Source of the DNA: a virus
Virus record (IMG/VR): IMGVR_UViG_3300027043_000028
Location: 1-39,370 of that record
DNA: 39,370 bases
Reading direction: 5' to 3' (one strand)
The notes under the pieces were generated by a model. The model made no database searches and had not been told where the DNA came from. It saw only the letters and a list, made by a program, of their open reading frames with translations. Shown in pieces: positions 24,409 through 30,950 of this stretch. Each line of letters starts with the position of its first letter. Position 1 is the stretch's first letter. Made by a program: the position numbers and the translations under genes.

Positions 24409-24521
24409 TGGTGCTAAGAAAAAAAAGTAATTCTTTTAGTGTTATTGGTGCTTAAATTATTATTTATGGTGCTTTTTGGGGAGGGTGGGTATATGCGGTG
24501 CGAAGTGGTGCTGATGGTGCT
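24409..24521 (+). repeat. five direct TGGTGCT repeats
   Basis: Exact TGGTGCT at 24409, 24446, 24467, 24506 and 24515, plus CGGTGC at 24496. Intervals are irregular (37, 21, 39 and 9). The strand bias is strong: all copies are on the plus strand. Confidence 0.6.
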
Positions 24522-24700
24522 TTGGTTGGTTTATAAACTAAAAGTTTGAGGATATATTTGGAAAGTTACTTAAATAAGACATGCGAGCTACCAATACACG
24601 AGACCTGTATGGGACCCAATTTTATTCGACAAAATTAGGGCGGTGTGGGGTATGCTGTCGATATGTCAAATGTTAGTATTTTATGTTTTGCTGCTTAAGT

Positions 24701-24854
24701 GTTCATGAAATGAACAAAAATTTACTGGGGATTTTTTTATGCGGTATTTAATACCATATTGTGCATTATTAAAAACAATATTATAGAGTATTAATTAATG
24801 TTCATTTCATGAACGAAAAAATCTTAGATCCAAGTTGTTGTTCATTTCATGAAC
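24701..24854. repeat. three palindromic 15-mers (GTTCAT-TTC-ATGAAC)
   Basis: Copies at 24701-24715 (inverted centre GAA), 24800-24814 and 24840-24854, the last two exactly 40 bp apart. Each is a 6-bp inverted repeat about a 3-nt centre, the form of a dimeric repressor or partition-protein site. No other copy was noticed in the window. Confidence 0.65.
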
Positions 24855-25182
24855 GTTAAAATTATATTTGCATAGAATACAAATTTAATATAGACGATTT
24901 AAAGAGTTAAATATAAATCTTAATATAATAGTTATCTATTTAATTTAAAATGGATTGTAAGGGATGTATGGCTATATAGAATTTAAAATAAACAAATACA
25001 AGTATATACTACTAGTCTATATAATAACGCTAAAATCGATTCTATACTACCACATAGCCTCTACATTGAATTATATATAGTTTAATGTATGTTTTATCGT
25101 CTAGGTATATTATGCCCTTAAAACGTCTAATATATACATAAAAAATATTTGAAAATATTTCTAATTATTTTTTAAAAACCTA

Positions 25183-25211
25183 TTGACTACGGGTTAAAAT
25201 AGGACTATACT
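25183..25211 (+). promoter_or_regulatory. promoter A of the small-protein operon
   Basis: TTGACT (25183-25188), 17-bp spacer ACGGGTTAAAATAGGAC, TATACT (25206-25211). The spacer begins ACG and ends AGGA-like, as in promoters at 25293 and 31200. Confidence 0.8.
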
Positions 25212-25292
25212 GTTATTAACAACTAAGGGAACGACAACAACAACAAAGGAATAAACCACAAAAAATAATTTTTTAAAAAGTTAAAAAAGTTA

Positions 25293-25321
25293 TTGACAAC
25301 GTGGTAAAATGGGAATATAAT
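25293..25321 (+). promoter_or_regulatory. promoter B of the small-protein operon
   Basis: Consensus TTGACA (25293-25298) and TATAAT (25316-25321) with 17-bp spacer ACGTGGTAAAATGGGAA. It is the strongest-looking promoter in the window, with a transcript leader of about 245 nt before the first gene. Confidence 0.88.
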
Positions 25322-25470
25322 AAAAGAGTAGACAAAGTTAAAAAGTTCTTTGAAAATTTAATAAGATTTTAGAAATAAGGTGTTGAACCTTATAGAGTTT
25401 AAATTGAAACTAAAATCTTTTAAATTAAATTAAATTCTTTATAAATTCATTATGCTGTATTTGCAGTATA

Positions 25471-25531
25471 GTGAGTTTATACAAGTATATTAGTTTTCGA
25501 TAAAATTATGAGTATACTTGTATAAACTCAC
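25471..25531 (+). other. long leader hairpin upstream of the first operon gene
   Basis: Arms GTGAGTTTATACAAGTATA (25471-25489) and its exact complement (25513-25531), a perfect 19-bp stem with a 23-nt loop. It sits in the leader between promoter B and the gene at 25575. It lacks a U-run, so it is not a terminator. It may stabilise the 5' end of the mRNA or bind a protein. Confidence 0.7.
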
Positions 25532-25574
25532 ATTGTGAGTAATAAGAATTAAATTTAAAGGGGATGTTTTCGTT

Positions 25575-25970
25575 ATGTCAAAAATCGAAAAATTATTAAG
25601 AGAATACCAAGAAAATAATGCTAGTGAATTAATTAACTATGTGGTAGATGATATTTTAAGTCAAGATAGTCCAATAACATATATTAATGACGTTATGTAT
25701 GGTGGTTGTGCTAGTGGTATGGTTACAAGTCTTATTTATTACTGTGATACCGATAAATTTTTCGTAAACTATCATGCTGAAATTCTTGAATTAGTAGAAA
25801 ATTATAAAAATGAAATTGGTGAATTTCCTTTAGGAAATAGAGAATTTAACTCAAATAATTTAGCGTGGTTTGGATATGAATGGACTATGACATCTATTAG
25901 TAATATGATTGAAGAGTATAGTGTGGGTGAACTTGAAGACGATGAAGAAGAATACGAAGAGGTCGACTAA
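25575..25970 (+). CDS. unknown acidic protein (131 aa), first gene of ribozyme operon
   Basis: A 131-residue acidic protein. DSPITYINDVMYGGCASGMV, SLIYYCDTDKFFVNY and NNLAWFGYEWTMTSISNMIE recall an uncharacterised family on phages and plasmids (the DUF7222-like pattern, from memory, low certainty). The tail is Glu/Asp-rich. AAAGGGGATG precedes ATG 25575. The stop codon TAA (25968-25970) lies inside the loop of the first pistol-type ribozyme, so gene end and ribozyme overlap. Confidence 0.6.
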   Translation: MSKIEKLLREYQENNASELINYVVDDILSQDSPITYINDVMYGGCASGMVTSLIYYCDTDKFFVNYHAEILELVENYKNEIGEFPLGNREFNSNNLAWFGYEWTMTSISNMIEEYSVGELEDDEEEYEEVD

Positions 25971-26042
25971 GCGACTTAAAATAGTACTTAAGCTTAGTGA
26001 GTTAGAACGTGTCGTGAGATACCTTCTAGGTGTAAGAATTTA
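25962..26042 (+). ncRNA. pistol-type self-cleaving ribozyme, copy 1
   Basis: P1 GTCG/CGAC (25962-25965, 25972-25975) encloses loop ACTAAG, complementary to CTTAGT at 25993-25998 (pseudoknot). The linker is TTAAAATAG. P2 candidate is TAC/GTA. P3 (about 26002-26027) is an 11-bp stem with one C-C mismatch and GTGA loop. Predicted cleavage is AGG|T at 26030/26031. All conserved pistol elements are in order. Confidence 0.9.
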
Positions 26043-26062
26043 GTTTAAAAGGAGAGGATATC

Positions 26063-26269
26063 ATGAAAACAGATTGGAAACTTAAAGCTTTAATCTATGC
26101 CGAAACTCATGGAATAATCGAATATAAAGTTATAGGTGCTAAAATGAATTATACAGTAACATATCCAACCGAGGGAAGTTATAAACACGTTATAGACTTA
26201 AAGACTCTAAAGGAAACAATAACAGAACTAAAAAGAAGAGTTAAAAATGGGGTTTATAACAGAGGTTAA
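26063..26269 (+). CDS. unknown small basic protein (68 aa)
   Basis: A 68-residue protein: a helix (WKLKALIYAETHGI), a beta hairpin (EYKVIGAKMNYTVTYP) and a C-terminal helix (LKTLKETITELKRRVKNGV). AAAAGGAGAGG precedes ATG 26063. It lies between ribozyme copies 1 and 2. I know similar small proteins from Clostridia plasmids but no function. Confidence 0.6.
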   Translation: MKTDWKLKALIYAETHGIIEYKVIGAKMNYTVTYPTEGSYKHVIDLKTLKETITELKRRVKNGVYNRG

Positions 26270-26272
26270 CAA

Positions 26273-26341
26273 GTCGTTTGAGCGACTATAAATAGAACTT
26301 AGGCTCAAAGCGTTAAGAGGATTACTCCTCTTAGATGTAAG
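26273..26341 (+). ncRNA. pistol-type ribozyme, copy 2, altered cleavage base
   Basis: P1 GTCG/CGAC (26273-26276, 26283-26286), loop TTTGAG pairing with CTCAAA at 26304-26309. P3 is TAAGAGG/CCTCTTA. The expected AGG|T reads AGA|T at 26333-26336, so the conserved G before the scissile bond is A. The fold is intact, but cleavage may be slow or absent. P2 has only two clear pairs. Confidence 0.82.
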
Positions 26342-26367
26342 AATTTAATTTAAAGGAGATGCTTTCT

Positions 26368-26643
26368 ATGTATGAAATGGAAAAGATAGTTCAGATATGT
26401 AAAGATTGGGAATACGACTTTAAAGGAGACTTATTTACAGAGGTTTTTGATTATTATAATAATATAGCTGATTTTATAACTATGTTAATAGATACTTATA
26501 TACCACAATGGAAAGAAGAAAATTTTGGTGGCGAATCTCTAGAATTATATGATAAATATATAACTAGGCTTCAAAGCCTTGACATAGATGCATTGCAGAA
26601 GGAATATTCAGACTTAAAAAGATACTACAGTTATTTACGTTAG
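26368..26643 (+). CDS. unknown helical protein (91 aa), paralogue of 32070 gene
   Basis: AAAGGAG lies too close to ATG 26359 and well before ATG 26368, so I start at 26368. The acidic, all-helical protein (MEKIVQICKDWEYDFKG, DFITMLIDTYIPQW, LQSLDIDALQKEYSDLKR) aligns along its length with the product at 32070-32339 (KLVEISKDFKRDV, EFIQILCVEWIPTW, LSNLDMYSLQYDYDSVRN). Two copies in one region suggest a useful phage function, still unknown. Confidence 0.6.
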   Translation: MYEMEKIVQICKDWEYDFKGDLFTEVFDYYNNIADFITMLIDTYIPQWKEENFGGESLELYDKYITRLQSLDIDALQKEYSDLKRYYSYLR

Positions 26644-26645
26644 AA

Positions 26646-26718
26646 CTCGTCAAGGCGAGTATAAATAGAACTTAAGCCTTGAGCGTTAGAGAAGCTAAAG
26701 CTTCTCTGGGTGTAAGAA
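26646..26718 (+). ncRNA. pistol-type ribozyme, copy 3
   Basis: P1 CTCG/CGAG (26646-26649, 26656-26659), loop TCAAGG pairing with CCTTGA at 26677-26682, linker TATAAATAG. P3 AGAGAAGC/GCTTCTCT with TAAA loop (26688-26707). Predicted cleavage GGG|T at 26710/26711. It begins 2 nt after the preceding stop codon. Confidence 0.9.
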
Positions 26719-26743
26719 TTTAATTTAAAAGGAGAAGGATATT

Positions 26744-27352
26744 ATGAGTAAATATATTAATTTTGGTGATGTAAACTACATGGATTACGAGGGCTTATGG
26801 ATTAAACAAGATGAAGCTGATTCTAATTGCTATTATTTTGTGAAAATTAATAATTTAACTGATTCATGTGGAGAATATGGATATTTGCTTGAAGAAGGTT
26901 CTGTTAACTTGACTGATGATTGGATTAAATGGGATGAAGTCTATAGTAGCTATGATATTGATAATACCGCAGAAAATGAAGAAAAGGTCATATGCTTAAT
27001 AGGCTATTATTCTGTACTTGAGTTTGGAACTAGTCAAAAAGTTGATACTAAACTTGAAGCACTTGAGTTCTTGGAGTCTTATGGAATTGAACTTGACCAA
27101 ACCTCTACAGAATACAAAAAAGAAGTTGAAACTGATGTATTTTTATTAATAAATGACATGGTAATAGCAATTGGTACTAATGCAGCTTTTTTAAGCGATG
27201 AAGTTACTGAGGAGGCTGAACACGCTAGGAAACTAGAAAAAGAATTACTAGAGGAAGAGATGAATCAACAAGAACTTTGTGAGAAATATCATCATGAACT
27301 TAGCAATATACGAGAGTATTTAAGTAACCATTATGAGATTAACTTATACTAA
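26744..27352 (+). CDS. unknown acidic protein (202 aa)
   Basis: A 202-residue acidic protein. The N-terminal half is beta-rich and aromatic (YMDYEGLWIKQDEADSNCYY; YGYLLEEGSVNLTDDWIKW). The C-terminal third (about 155-200) is a Glu-rich helical stretch. AAAAGGAGAAGG precedes ATG 26744. Flanked by ribozyme copies 3 and 4, which are nearly identical to each other. No family recognised. Confidence 0.6.
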   Translation: MSKYINFGDVNYMDYEGLWIKQDEADSNCYYFVKINNLTDSCGEYGYLLEEGSVNLTDDWIKWDEVYSSYDIDNTAENEEKVICLIGYYSVLEFGTSQKVDTKLEALEFLESYGIELDQTSTEYKKEVETDVFLLINDMVIAIGTNAAFLSDEVTEEAEHARKLEKELLEEEMNQQELCEKYHHELSNIREYLSNHYEINLY

Positions 27353-27354
27353 AA

Positions 27355-27427
27355 CTCGTCAAGGCGAGTATAAATAGAACTTAAGCCTTGAGCGTTAGAG
27401 AAGCTAAAGCTTCTCTAGGTGTAAGAA
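27355..27427 (+). ncRNA. pistol-type ribozyme, copy 4
   Basis: Nearly identical to copy 3: P1 CTCG/CGAG (27355-27358, 27365-27368), loop TCAAGG and partner CCTTGA at 27386-27391, P3 with TAAA loop (27397-27416). Predicted cleavage AGG|T at 27419/27420. It starts 2 nt after the stop codon at 27350-27352. A recent duplication from copy 3 is likely. Confidence 0.9.
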
Positions 27428-27453
27428 TTTAATTTAAAAGGAGAAGATATGCT

Positions 27454-27816
27454 ATGGAGACTATAGAAAAAAGTGCTACAATAATTTCTAAAGGTGTTTT
27501 TATCGATATAGACTATATAGACTGTGATGTTACAACTAACATGCTTATTAAAGCTGATGGAGAATATAAGCATAGCTTAGAATTAGAACTTGAAGCTGAT
27601 TATATTTATTTTACTTGGACTTGTAAGTATTGTGGAGAATTAATTGTTAGCATTCTAAACGGTAAACAAATACCTAAAAACATGTGGGACTTTAAAGAAT
27701 TTATAAAGTATAGTAATGAAATCGATGAAGAAGTATTTGTAAATGACGAAGGTGCTTTAAGAGAAATAATAGTGATAATGGAGCAAGTATTTAATTTCAA
27801 TCCAGCAGAAATATAG
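27454..27816 (+). CDS. unknown acidic protein with CxxC (120 aa)
   Basis: A 120-residue protein, beta-rich N-terminus (ISKGVFIDIDYIDCDVTTNM; HSLELELEADYIYFTW), a single CxxC (WTCKYCGEL, about residue 55) and a helical C-terminus (LREIIVIMEQVFNF). One CxxC alone could bind zinc only as a dimer. AAAAGGAGAAGATATGCT precedes ATG 27454. No known family. Confidence 0.6.
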   Translation: METIEKSATIISKGVFIDIDYIDCDVTTNMLIKADGEYKHSLELELEADYIYFTWTCKYCGELIVSILNGKQIPKNMWDFKEFIKYSNEIDEEVFVNDEGALREIIVIMEQVFNFNPAEI

Positions 27817-27850
27817 ATCCAAAATTGGTAAAGTGTTCTCTTTTTCAAAA

Positions 27851-27950
27851 CACGTTTGAGCGTGTATAAATAGAACTTAGGCCTTGAGCGTTGAAGAGGT
27901 ATATATAGATCCTCTTCATGTAGTCATAAGACTAAACAAGAATTTAATTT
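27851..27950 (+). ncRNA. pistol-type ribozyme, copy 5, chimeric and probably inactive
   Basis: P1 CACG/CGTG (27851-27854, 27861-27864) with loop TTTGAG, as in copy 2. The partner strand is CCTTGA (27882-27887), the one used by copies 3 and 4, so the pseudoknot is broken. P3 is GAAGAGG/CCTCTTC, and the cleavage region reads CATGTA instead of AGGTG. It looks like a recombinant between a pistol copy and the GAAGAGG hairpin type found at 31482 and 32009. Confidence 0.7.
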
Positions 27951-27967
27951 AAGGGAGATGTATTAAA

Positions 27968-28339
27968 ATGAGTTTAAAAGAAGATTTTGAGGAAATTGAA
28001 GGTTATATTAACAGAGGTAATTTTTGCAAAGCAATATCTAGTATGAAAGACATTGCTAACGAATATGGTCAAGAGGAAACAGCTGACAAGTTTATCGATA
28101 CTGAGATGATGGATGATTTTGTTAGAGCTAGACTTGAAAGTGGTGGATGGCAGGGTGTTGCTTGCTGCTTGTCTGATGTTAATTATCTTAATGATGATTA
28201 TTATGAAATAGATGGTTATGGAAATTTAAAGGACGTTACTTCTTCAAGTTTAGAATGTACATTATCAGACCTAAAGAGAAACTTAGAGGATGAACTAAAG
28301 GAAGAGGAAGAAGAAAATGAAGAGGATGAAGAAGAGTAG
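27968..28339 (+). CDS. unknown protein with acidic tail (123 aa)
   Basis: A 123-residue protein, helical start (LKEDFEEIEGYINRGNFCKA), then a mixed part with GGWQGVACCLSDVNYL, and a Glu/Asp tail of about 18 residues. AAGGGAGATG precedes ATG 27968. The stop codon TAG (28337-28339) forms part of the P1 stem of ribozyme copy 6. No family recognised. Confidence 0.6.
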   Translation: MSLKEDFEEIEGYINRGNFCKAISSMKDIANEYGQEETADKFIDTEMMDDFVRARLESGGWQGVACCLSDVNYLNDDYYEIDGYGNLKDVTSSSLECTLSDLKRNLEDELKEEEEENEEDEEE

Positions 28340-28416
28340 TTGCAGCTACTGTAAATAGTACCTTAGGCTGCAAGCGTTAGGATATGTTGTGATAACATAT
28401 TCTAGGTGGTAAGAAT
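28335..28416 (+). ncRNA. pistol-type ribozyme, copy 6
   Basis: P1 AGTAG/CTACT (28335-28339, 28346-28350), loop TTGCAG pairing with CTGCAA at 28368-28373. P2 is a perfect TACC/GGTA (28359-28362, 28408-28411). P3 is an 11-bp stem with one G-U pair (28378-28404). Predicted cleavage AGG|T at 28406/28407. This is the best-formed copy, and it lies just upstream of dnaN. Confidence 0.93.
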
Positions 28417-28441
28417 TTAATTTAAAAGGAGAAGAGGATAT

Positions 28442-29500
28442 ATGTTAAAAATTAATGTTAAATCATTTCAAGAAGGAATCAAAGAATTAGGAAAATTTAA
28501 GTCTAAAGAATATTTTATTAATTTAGTAAATGAAGGGCATAATATTTATTTGACTAAAACATGTTTAAACGATTTAAATGAGGTTATCACTTATAGACTA
28601 GATGGAGAAGTAGAAAGTAATGCTCATAACTATGAGCTTATGGACACTTCGCTTAAGGCTATAACTAAGATAAAAGAAGGATATATAGACGTATTATCTG
28701 GTGACGAGGACCATATAAGATTAGTTACCACAAAACGAAACATAGACTGTTTAATAGGTTCATATAAGTTTAATACTGATTTATTAAACTTCGAGTCTAT
28801 TGAGCAATTTCCTATGTCAAGTGAGAAAATGAAAGTACTTCTTCAAGTTACTGATTATGCGGCACAAGATGAAACAAAACCTATATTACAAGGAGTAAAT
28901 TTTAAAGGAAATAAAGTTTGCTGCCTAGATGGTTATAGACTTGCGGTAAGAGAATTTAACAATATGAACTTAGAGAATTCTTACACACTTCATTCAAGTA
29001 TTCTAAATAATATAAGTTCGTTACTTAAAAAAGATTCAAGCACATCAATAGCGTTCAATGAAAAGCAATGTAGAATACAAATAGATAAACTAACTATTAC
29101 CAGTGATTTATTAGAAGGTGCATTTATAAAGTATGAGTCTATAATACCACGAGAATTTAAAGTTAAAGCAGAATTTAACCAAAAGGAACTGAAAGAAGAA
29201 ATAGAATTCTTAATGTCACTTTCAGAAATTAAAGATTCACTTGTAAAGTTTGGTATCAGTACAGAAAAAGTAGAATTAAACAGTCTTGGACAAAAGAATA
29301 GTGTTACTATAAACCTAGAAAAAGCATCTTCGGATGGAGAATTATCAATAGCATTTAATCAAAAGTTTATTTATGATATGTTAAAGCATTTTAATGAAAA
29401 GGTTGTATGTAAGTTAGTTAGCCCTATAAGTCCTATGACTTGCACAAGTGAAGAAGTTGATGGTTTGGATCTAATATTACCAATAAGAATATGCAAGTAG
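28442..29500 (+). CDS. dnaN: DNA polymerase III beta subunit (sliding clamp)
   Basis: A 352-residue clamp that forms a ring on DNA and tethers the replicative polymerase. ETKPILQGVNFKGNKVCCLD followed by GYRLAVREF matches the DnaN signature around the second domain (typically RPVLTGV ... TDSHRLA). The C-terminus DLILPIRI resembles the conserved PVR/PIR end. The length is about 15 residues short of bacterial DnaN, and the N-terminal domain is divergent. AAAAGGAGAAG precedes ATG 28442. It shares the ribozyme operon, implying a replication-related role for the unit. Confidence 0.85.
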   Translation: MLKINVKSFQEGIKELGKFKSKEYFINLVNEGHNIYLTKTCLNDLNEVITYRLDGEVESNAHNYELMDTSLKAITKIKEGYIDVLSGDEDHIRLVTTKRNIDCLIGSYKFNTDLLNFESIEQFPMSSEKMKVLLQVTDYAAQDETKPILQGVNFKGNKVCCLDGYRLAVREFNNMNLENSYTLHSSILNNISSLLKKDSSTSIAFNEKQCRIQIDKLTITSDLLEGAFIKYESIIPREFKVKAEFNQKELKEEIEFLMSLSEIKDSLVKFGISTEKVELNSLGQKNSVTINLEKASSDGELSIAFNQKFIYDMLKHFNEKVVCKLVSPISPMTCTSEEVDGLDLILPIRICK

Positions 29501-29618
29501 TTTCATATGGAGAAGGAATTAATTTCCTCTCCAGTACATAGTTGTGGACGATATACGTCCACAACATAGTTTACAATATACACATAAAAGAATTTAGTTT
29601 AGAAGGAGATGTATTAAC
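29501..29618 (+). other. dnaN downstream linker with two plain hairpins
   Basis: No ribozyme copy here, unlike the earlier gaps. It has an imperfect hairpin TGGAGAAGGAA/TTTCCTCTCCA (about 29508-29532) and a perfect 10-bp hairpin GTTGTGGACG/CGTCCACAAC (29541-29565), each bordered by ACATA. A leader AGAATTTAGTTTAGAAGGAG then resembles those after the ribozymes. Confidence 0.6.
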
Positions 29619-30218
29619 ATGAAATTAGTACAAGAAAAGTATGGAGATGAAAAACAATTAATAGTATCAGAGGGCATTATTCAACATGGTATATGCTTTG
29701 GTGACAATCAATGTGATTTATTATCAGATGCTCCTAAAGAAGTATTTGAAGCCTATTTAGTAGAAAAAGCAGAATATGACACACCCTATTTCTTTCATGA
29801 TTATTTAGCAGAAAATGGATATGATTATATGCTACTTCCAAATGAAAACAATATTACAGATGAAACCGCTAAGACTTGGATAGCTGATTATAAGTATTGG
29901 TATAACTCATATGAGGATTCTTATTCTGAATCAGAAGGAATTTTAAGTTATGAAGAAATGACATTTTTAGAGTACTGGGACGGTCATAATACAAAGCAAG
30001 TGGATATTGATGATGAAATAATCGATTTAGTAAAAATAGAAAGCCAAATAGACGGATATAATTTTAGTCCTACACATCAGTATGATTTGTATAAAACAGA
30101 AGATGGAATTTTATACTTACATGAGAATAATTATTATCAAGGTGACTTAGGAGCTATAGAAGAAGTTAGTGAAGACTTATTAAAGGAAAGATTTGATTAT
30201 AGCATAGAACTCGACTAA
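29619..30218 (+). CDS. unknown acidic protein (199 aa)
   Basis: A 199-residue, strongly acidic and Tyr-rich protein (WIADYKYWYNSYEDSYSE; FSPTHQYDLYKTEDG). No domain recognised; the acidic character resembles DNA-mimic or host-takeover proteins, but nothing proves that. AGAAGGAGATG precedes ATG 29619. The stop codon TAA (30216-30218) lies in the loop of ribozyme copy 7. Confidence 0.6.
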   Translation: MKLVQEKYGDEKQLIVSEGIIQHGICFGDNQCDLLSDAPKEVFEAYLVEKAEYDTPYFFHDYLAENGYDYMLLPNENNITDETAKTWIADYKYWYNSYEDSYSESEGILSYEEMTFLEYWDGHNTKQVDIDDEIIDLVKIESQIDGYNFSPTHQYDLYKTEDGILYLHENNYYQGDLGAIEEVSEDLLKERFDYSIELD

Positions 30219-30283
30219 GCGAGTATAAATAGTAGTTAAGCTTAGTGCGTTATGGAGAATAAGTTCTCCGTAGGTCTTAGAAA
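30210..30283 (+). ncRNA. pistol-type ribozyme, copy 7
   Basis: P1 CTCG/CGAG (30210-30213, 30220-30223), loop ACTAAG (containing the upstream stop codon) pairing with CTTAGT at 30241-30246, linker TATAAATAG. P3 TATGGAGAA/TTCTCCGTA with TAAG loop (30251-30272). Predicted cleavage AGG|T at 30274/30275. P2 is weak (two pairs). It is the last recognisable copy in the operon. Confidence 0.9.
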
Positions 30284-30307
30284 TAATTTAGTTTAGGAGG
30301 TAAAATT

Positions 30308-30412
30308 TTGAAGTTATTCTTAGCATATGTGTTGGTACAAGTGATAAGCATTGTATTTGTAAAAAATGCAACGGATAAAAAAAGACCTAAAATTAAATAA
30401 AGGAGAGGGTTA
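30308..30412 (+). CDS. possible small membrane peptide (34 aa)
   Basis: TTG 30308 follows a perfect AGGAGG at 30295-30300. The product (KLFLAYVLVQVISIVFV, then a Lys-rich tail) looks like a one-helix membrane peptide. It ends in the ribosome-binding site of the next gene (ATG 30415). The case rests on the ribosome-binding site and hydrophobic core. Confidence 0.45.
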
Positions 30413-30414
30413 AT

Positions 30415-30675
30415 ATGACATTAAAATCTATAAAGTATGATATGACTGAAACTAAAAAGTTTGAATTAATATCTCAGTTTCATGAATGGTATTATAACAC
30501 AGACCAAGATGCAGAGGAGTTTGGCAAAGAGTTCTTTTACGTTGTAAGTGACATAGTCAATGGACAAATACCAGTAAAGCTAGAATATTTAGAAGATTAT
30601 CAAGAAGAACTTGTAGAATTATTCTTCCCAGAACTCGAAGAGGAAATATTGAAAAGGAGCGAACGTAATGAATAA
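30415..30675 (+). CDS. unknown acidic protein (86 aa)
   Basis: An 86-residue acidic helical protein (ISQFHEWYYNTDQDAEEFG; LEYLEDYQEELVELFF). AAGGAGAGGGTTAAT precedes ATG 30415. Its 3' end overlaps the next gene by 8 nt, so the two are translationally coupled. No family recognised. Confidence 0.6.
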   Translation: MTLKSIKYDMTETKKFELISQFHEWYYNTDQDAEEFGKEFFYVVSDIVNGQIPVKLEYLEDYQEELVELFFPELEEEILKRSERNE

Positions 30676-30874
30676 ACAGTATAAAAGCTATGATCATTTA
30701 GAAGGAACTGTAGAAAAAACAATCAAAAAGTCTCTTGGGGTAAAAAAAGGATTTTCTTTAGCTGCACATATGATAGCTAAGGATGTTTGGGACGATGCAA
30801 CAAAGAATCTTAAAGTCCCAACAGATAAGGATATATCTATAGGAATATACGAATTTTTCGGAACAGCTAGATAA
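30668..30874 (+). CDS. unknown small basic protein (68 aa), coupled
   Basis: A 68-residue basic protein (KTIKKSLGVKKGFSLAAHM; NLKVPTDKDISIGIYEFF). AAAGGAGCGAACGTA, within the upstream gene, is its ribosome-binding site. Overlap with the acidic neighbour suggests an acidic/basic pair that could interact. Function unknown. Confidence 0.6.
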   Translation: MNKQYKSYDHLEGTVEKTIKKSLGVKKGFSLAAHMIAKDVWDDATKNLKVPTDKDISIGIYEFFGTAR

Positions 30875-30892
30875 CATATAGATCCTTGATGA

Positions 30893-30912
30893 AGAGGAAA
30901 CAAAGTTCCTCT
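30893..30912 (+). other. intergenic hairpin (non-ribozyme type)
   Basis: AGAGGAA/TTCCTCT stem followed by CCAGTACATA, as in the dnaN linker. No U-run and no pistol core. Confidence 0.55.
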
Positions 30913-30950
30913 CCAGTACATACTAAAAATATATTTAAGGAGAGATTATT

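Larger units (their letters stand above)
24367..25182. other. non-coding control region, candidate replication or partition locus
   Basis: No credible gene in 0.8 kb. The left part (24375-24535) is G/T-rich on the plus strand with five exact TGGTGCT copies. It is followed by three 15-bp palindromes GTTCATTTCATGAAC and a very AT-rich stretch (24855-25180). Base composition changes sharply between parts. Short repeats beside an AT-rich block are typical of replication origins or partition sites. This is inference. Confidence 0.45.

Noticed and set aside
24701-24854. CRISPR-like array from the three 15-mers
   Set aside because: Only three short palindromes, unequal spacing (84 and 25 nt between copies) and no cas genes nearby.
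29541-29565. Hammerhead or further pistol ribozyme in the dnaN linker
   Set aside because: Plain 10-bp hairpins only; no CTGATGA/GAAA core and no pistol linker or loop-complement strand.
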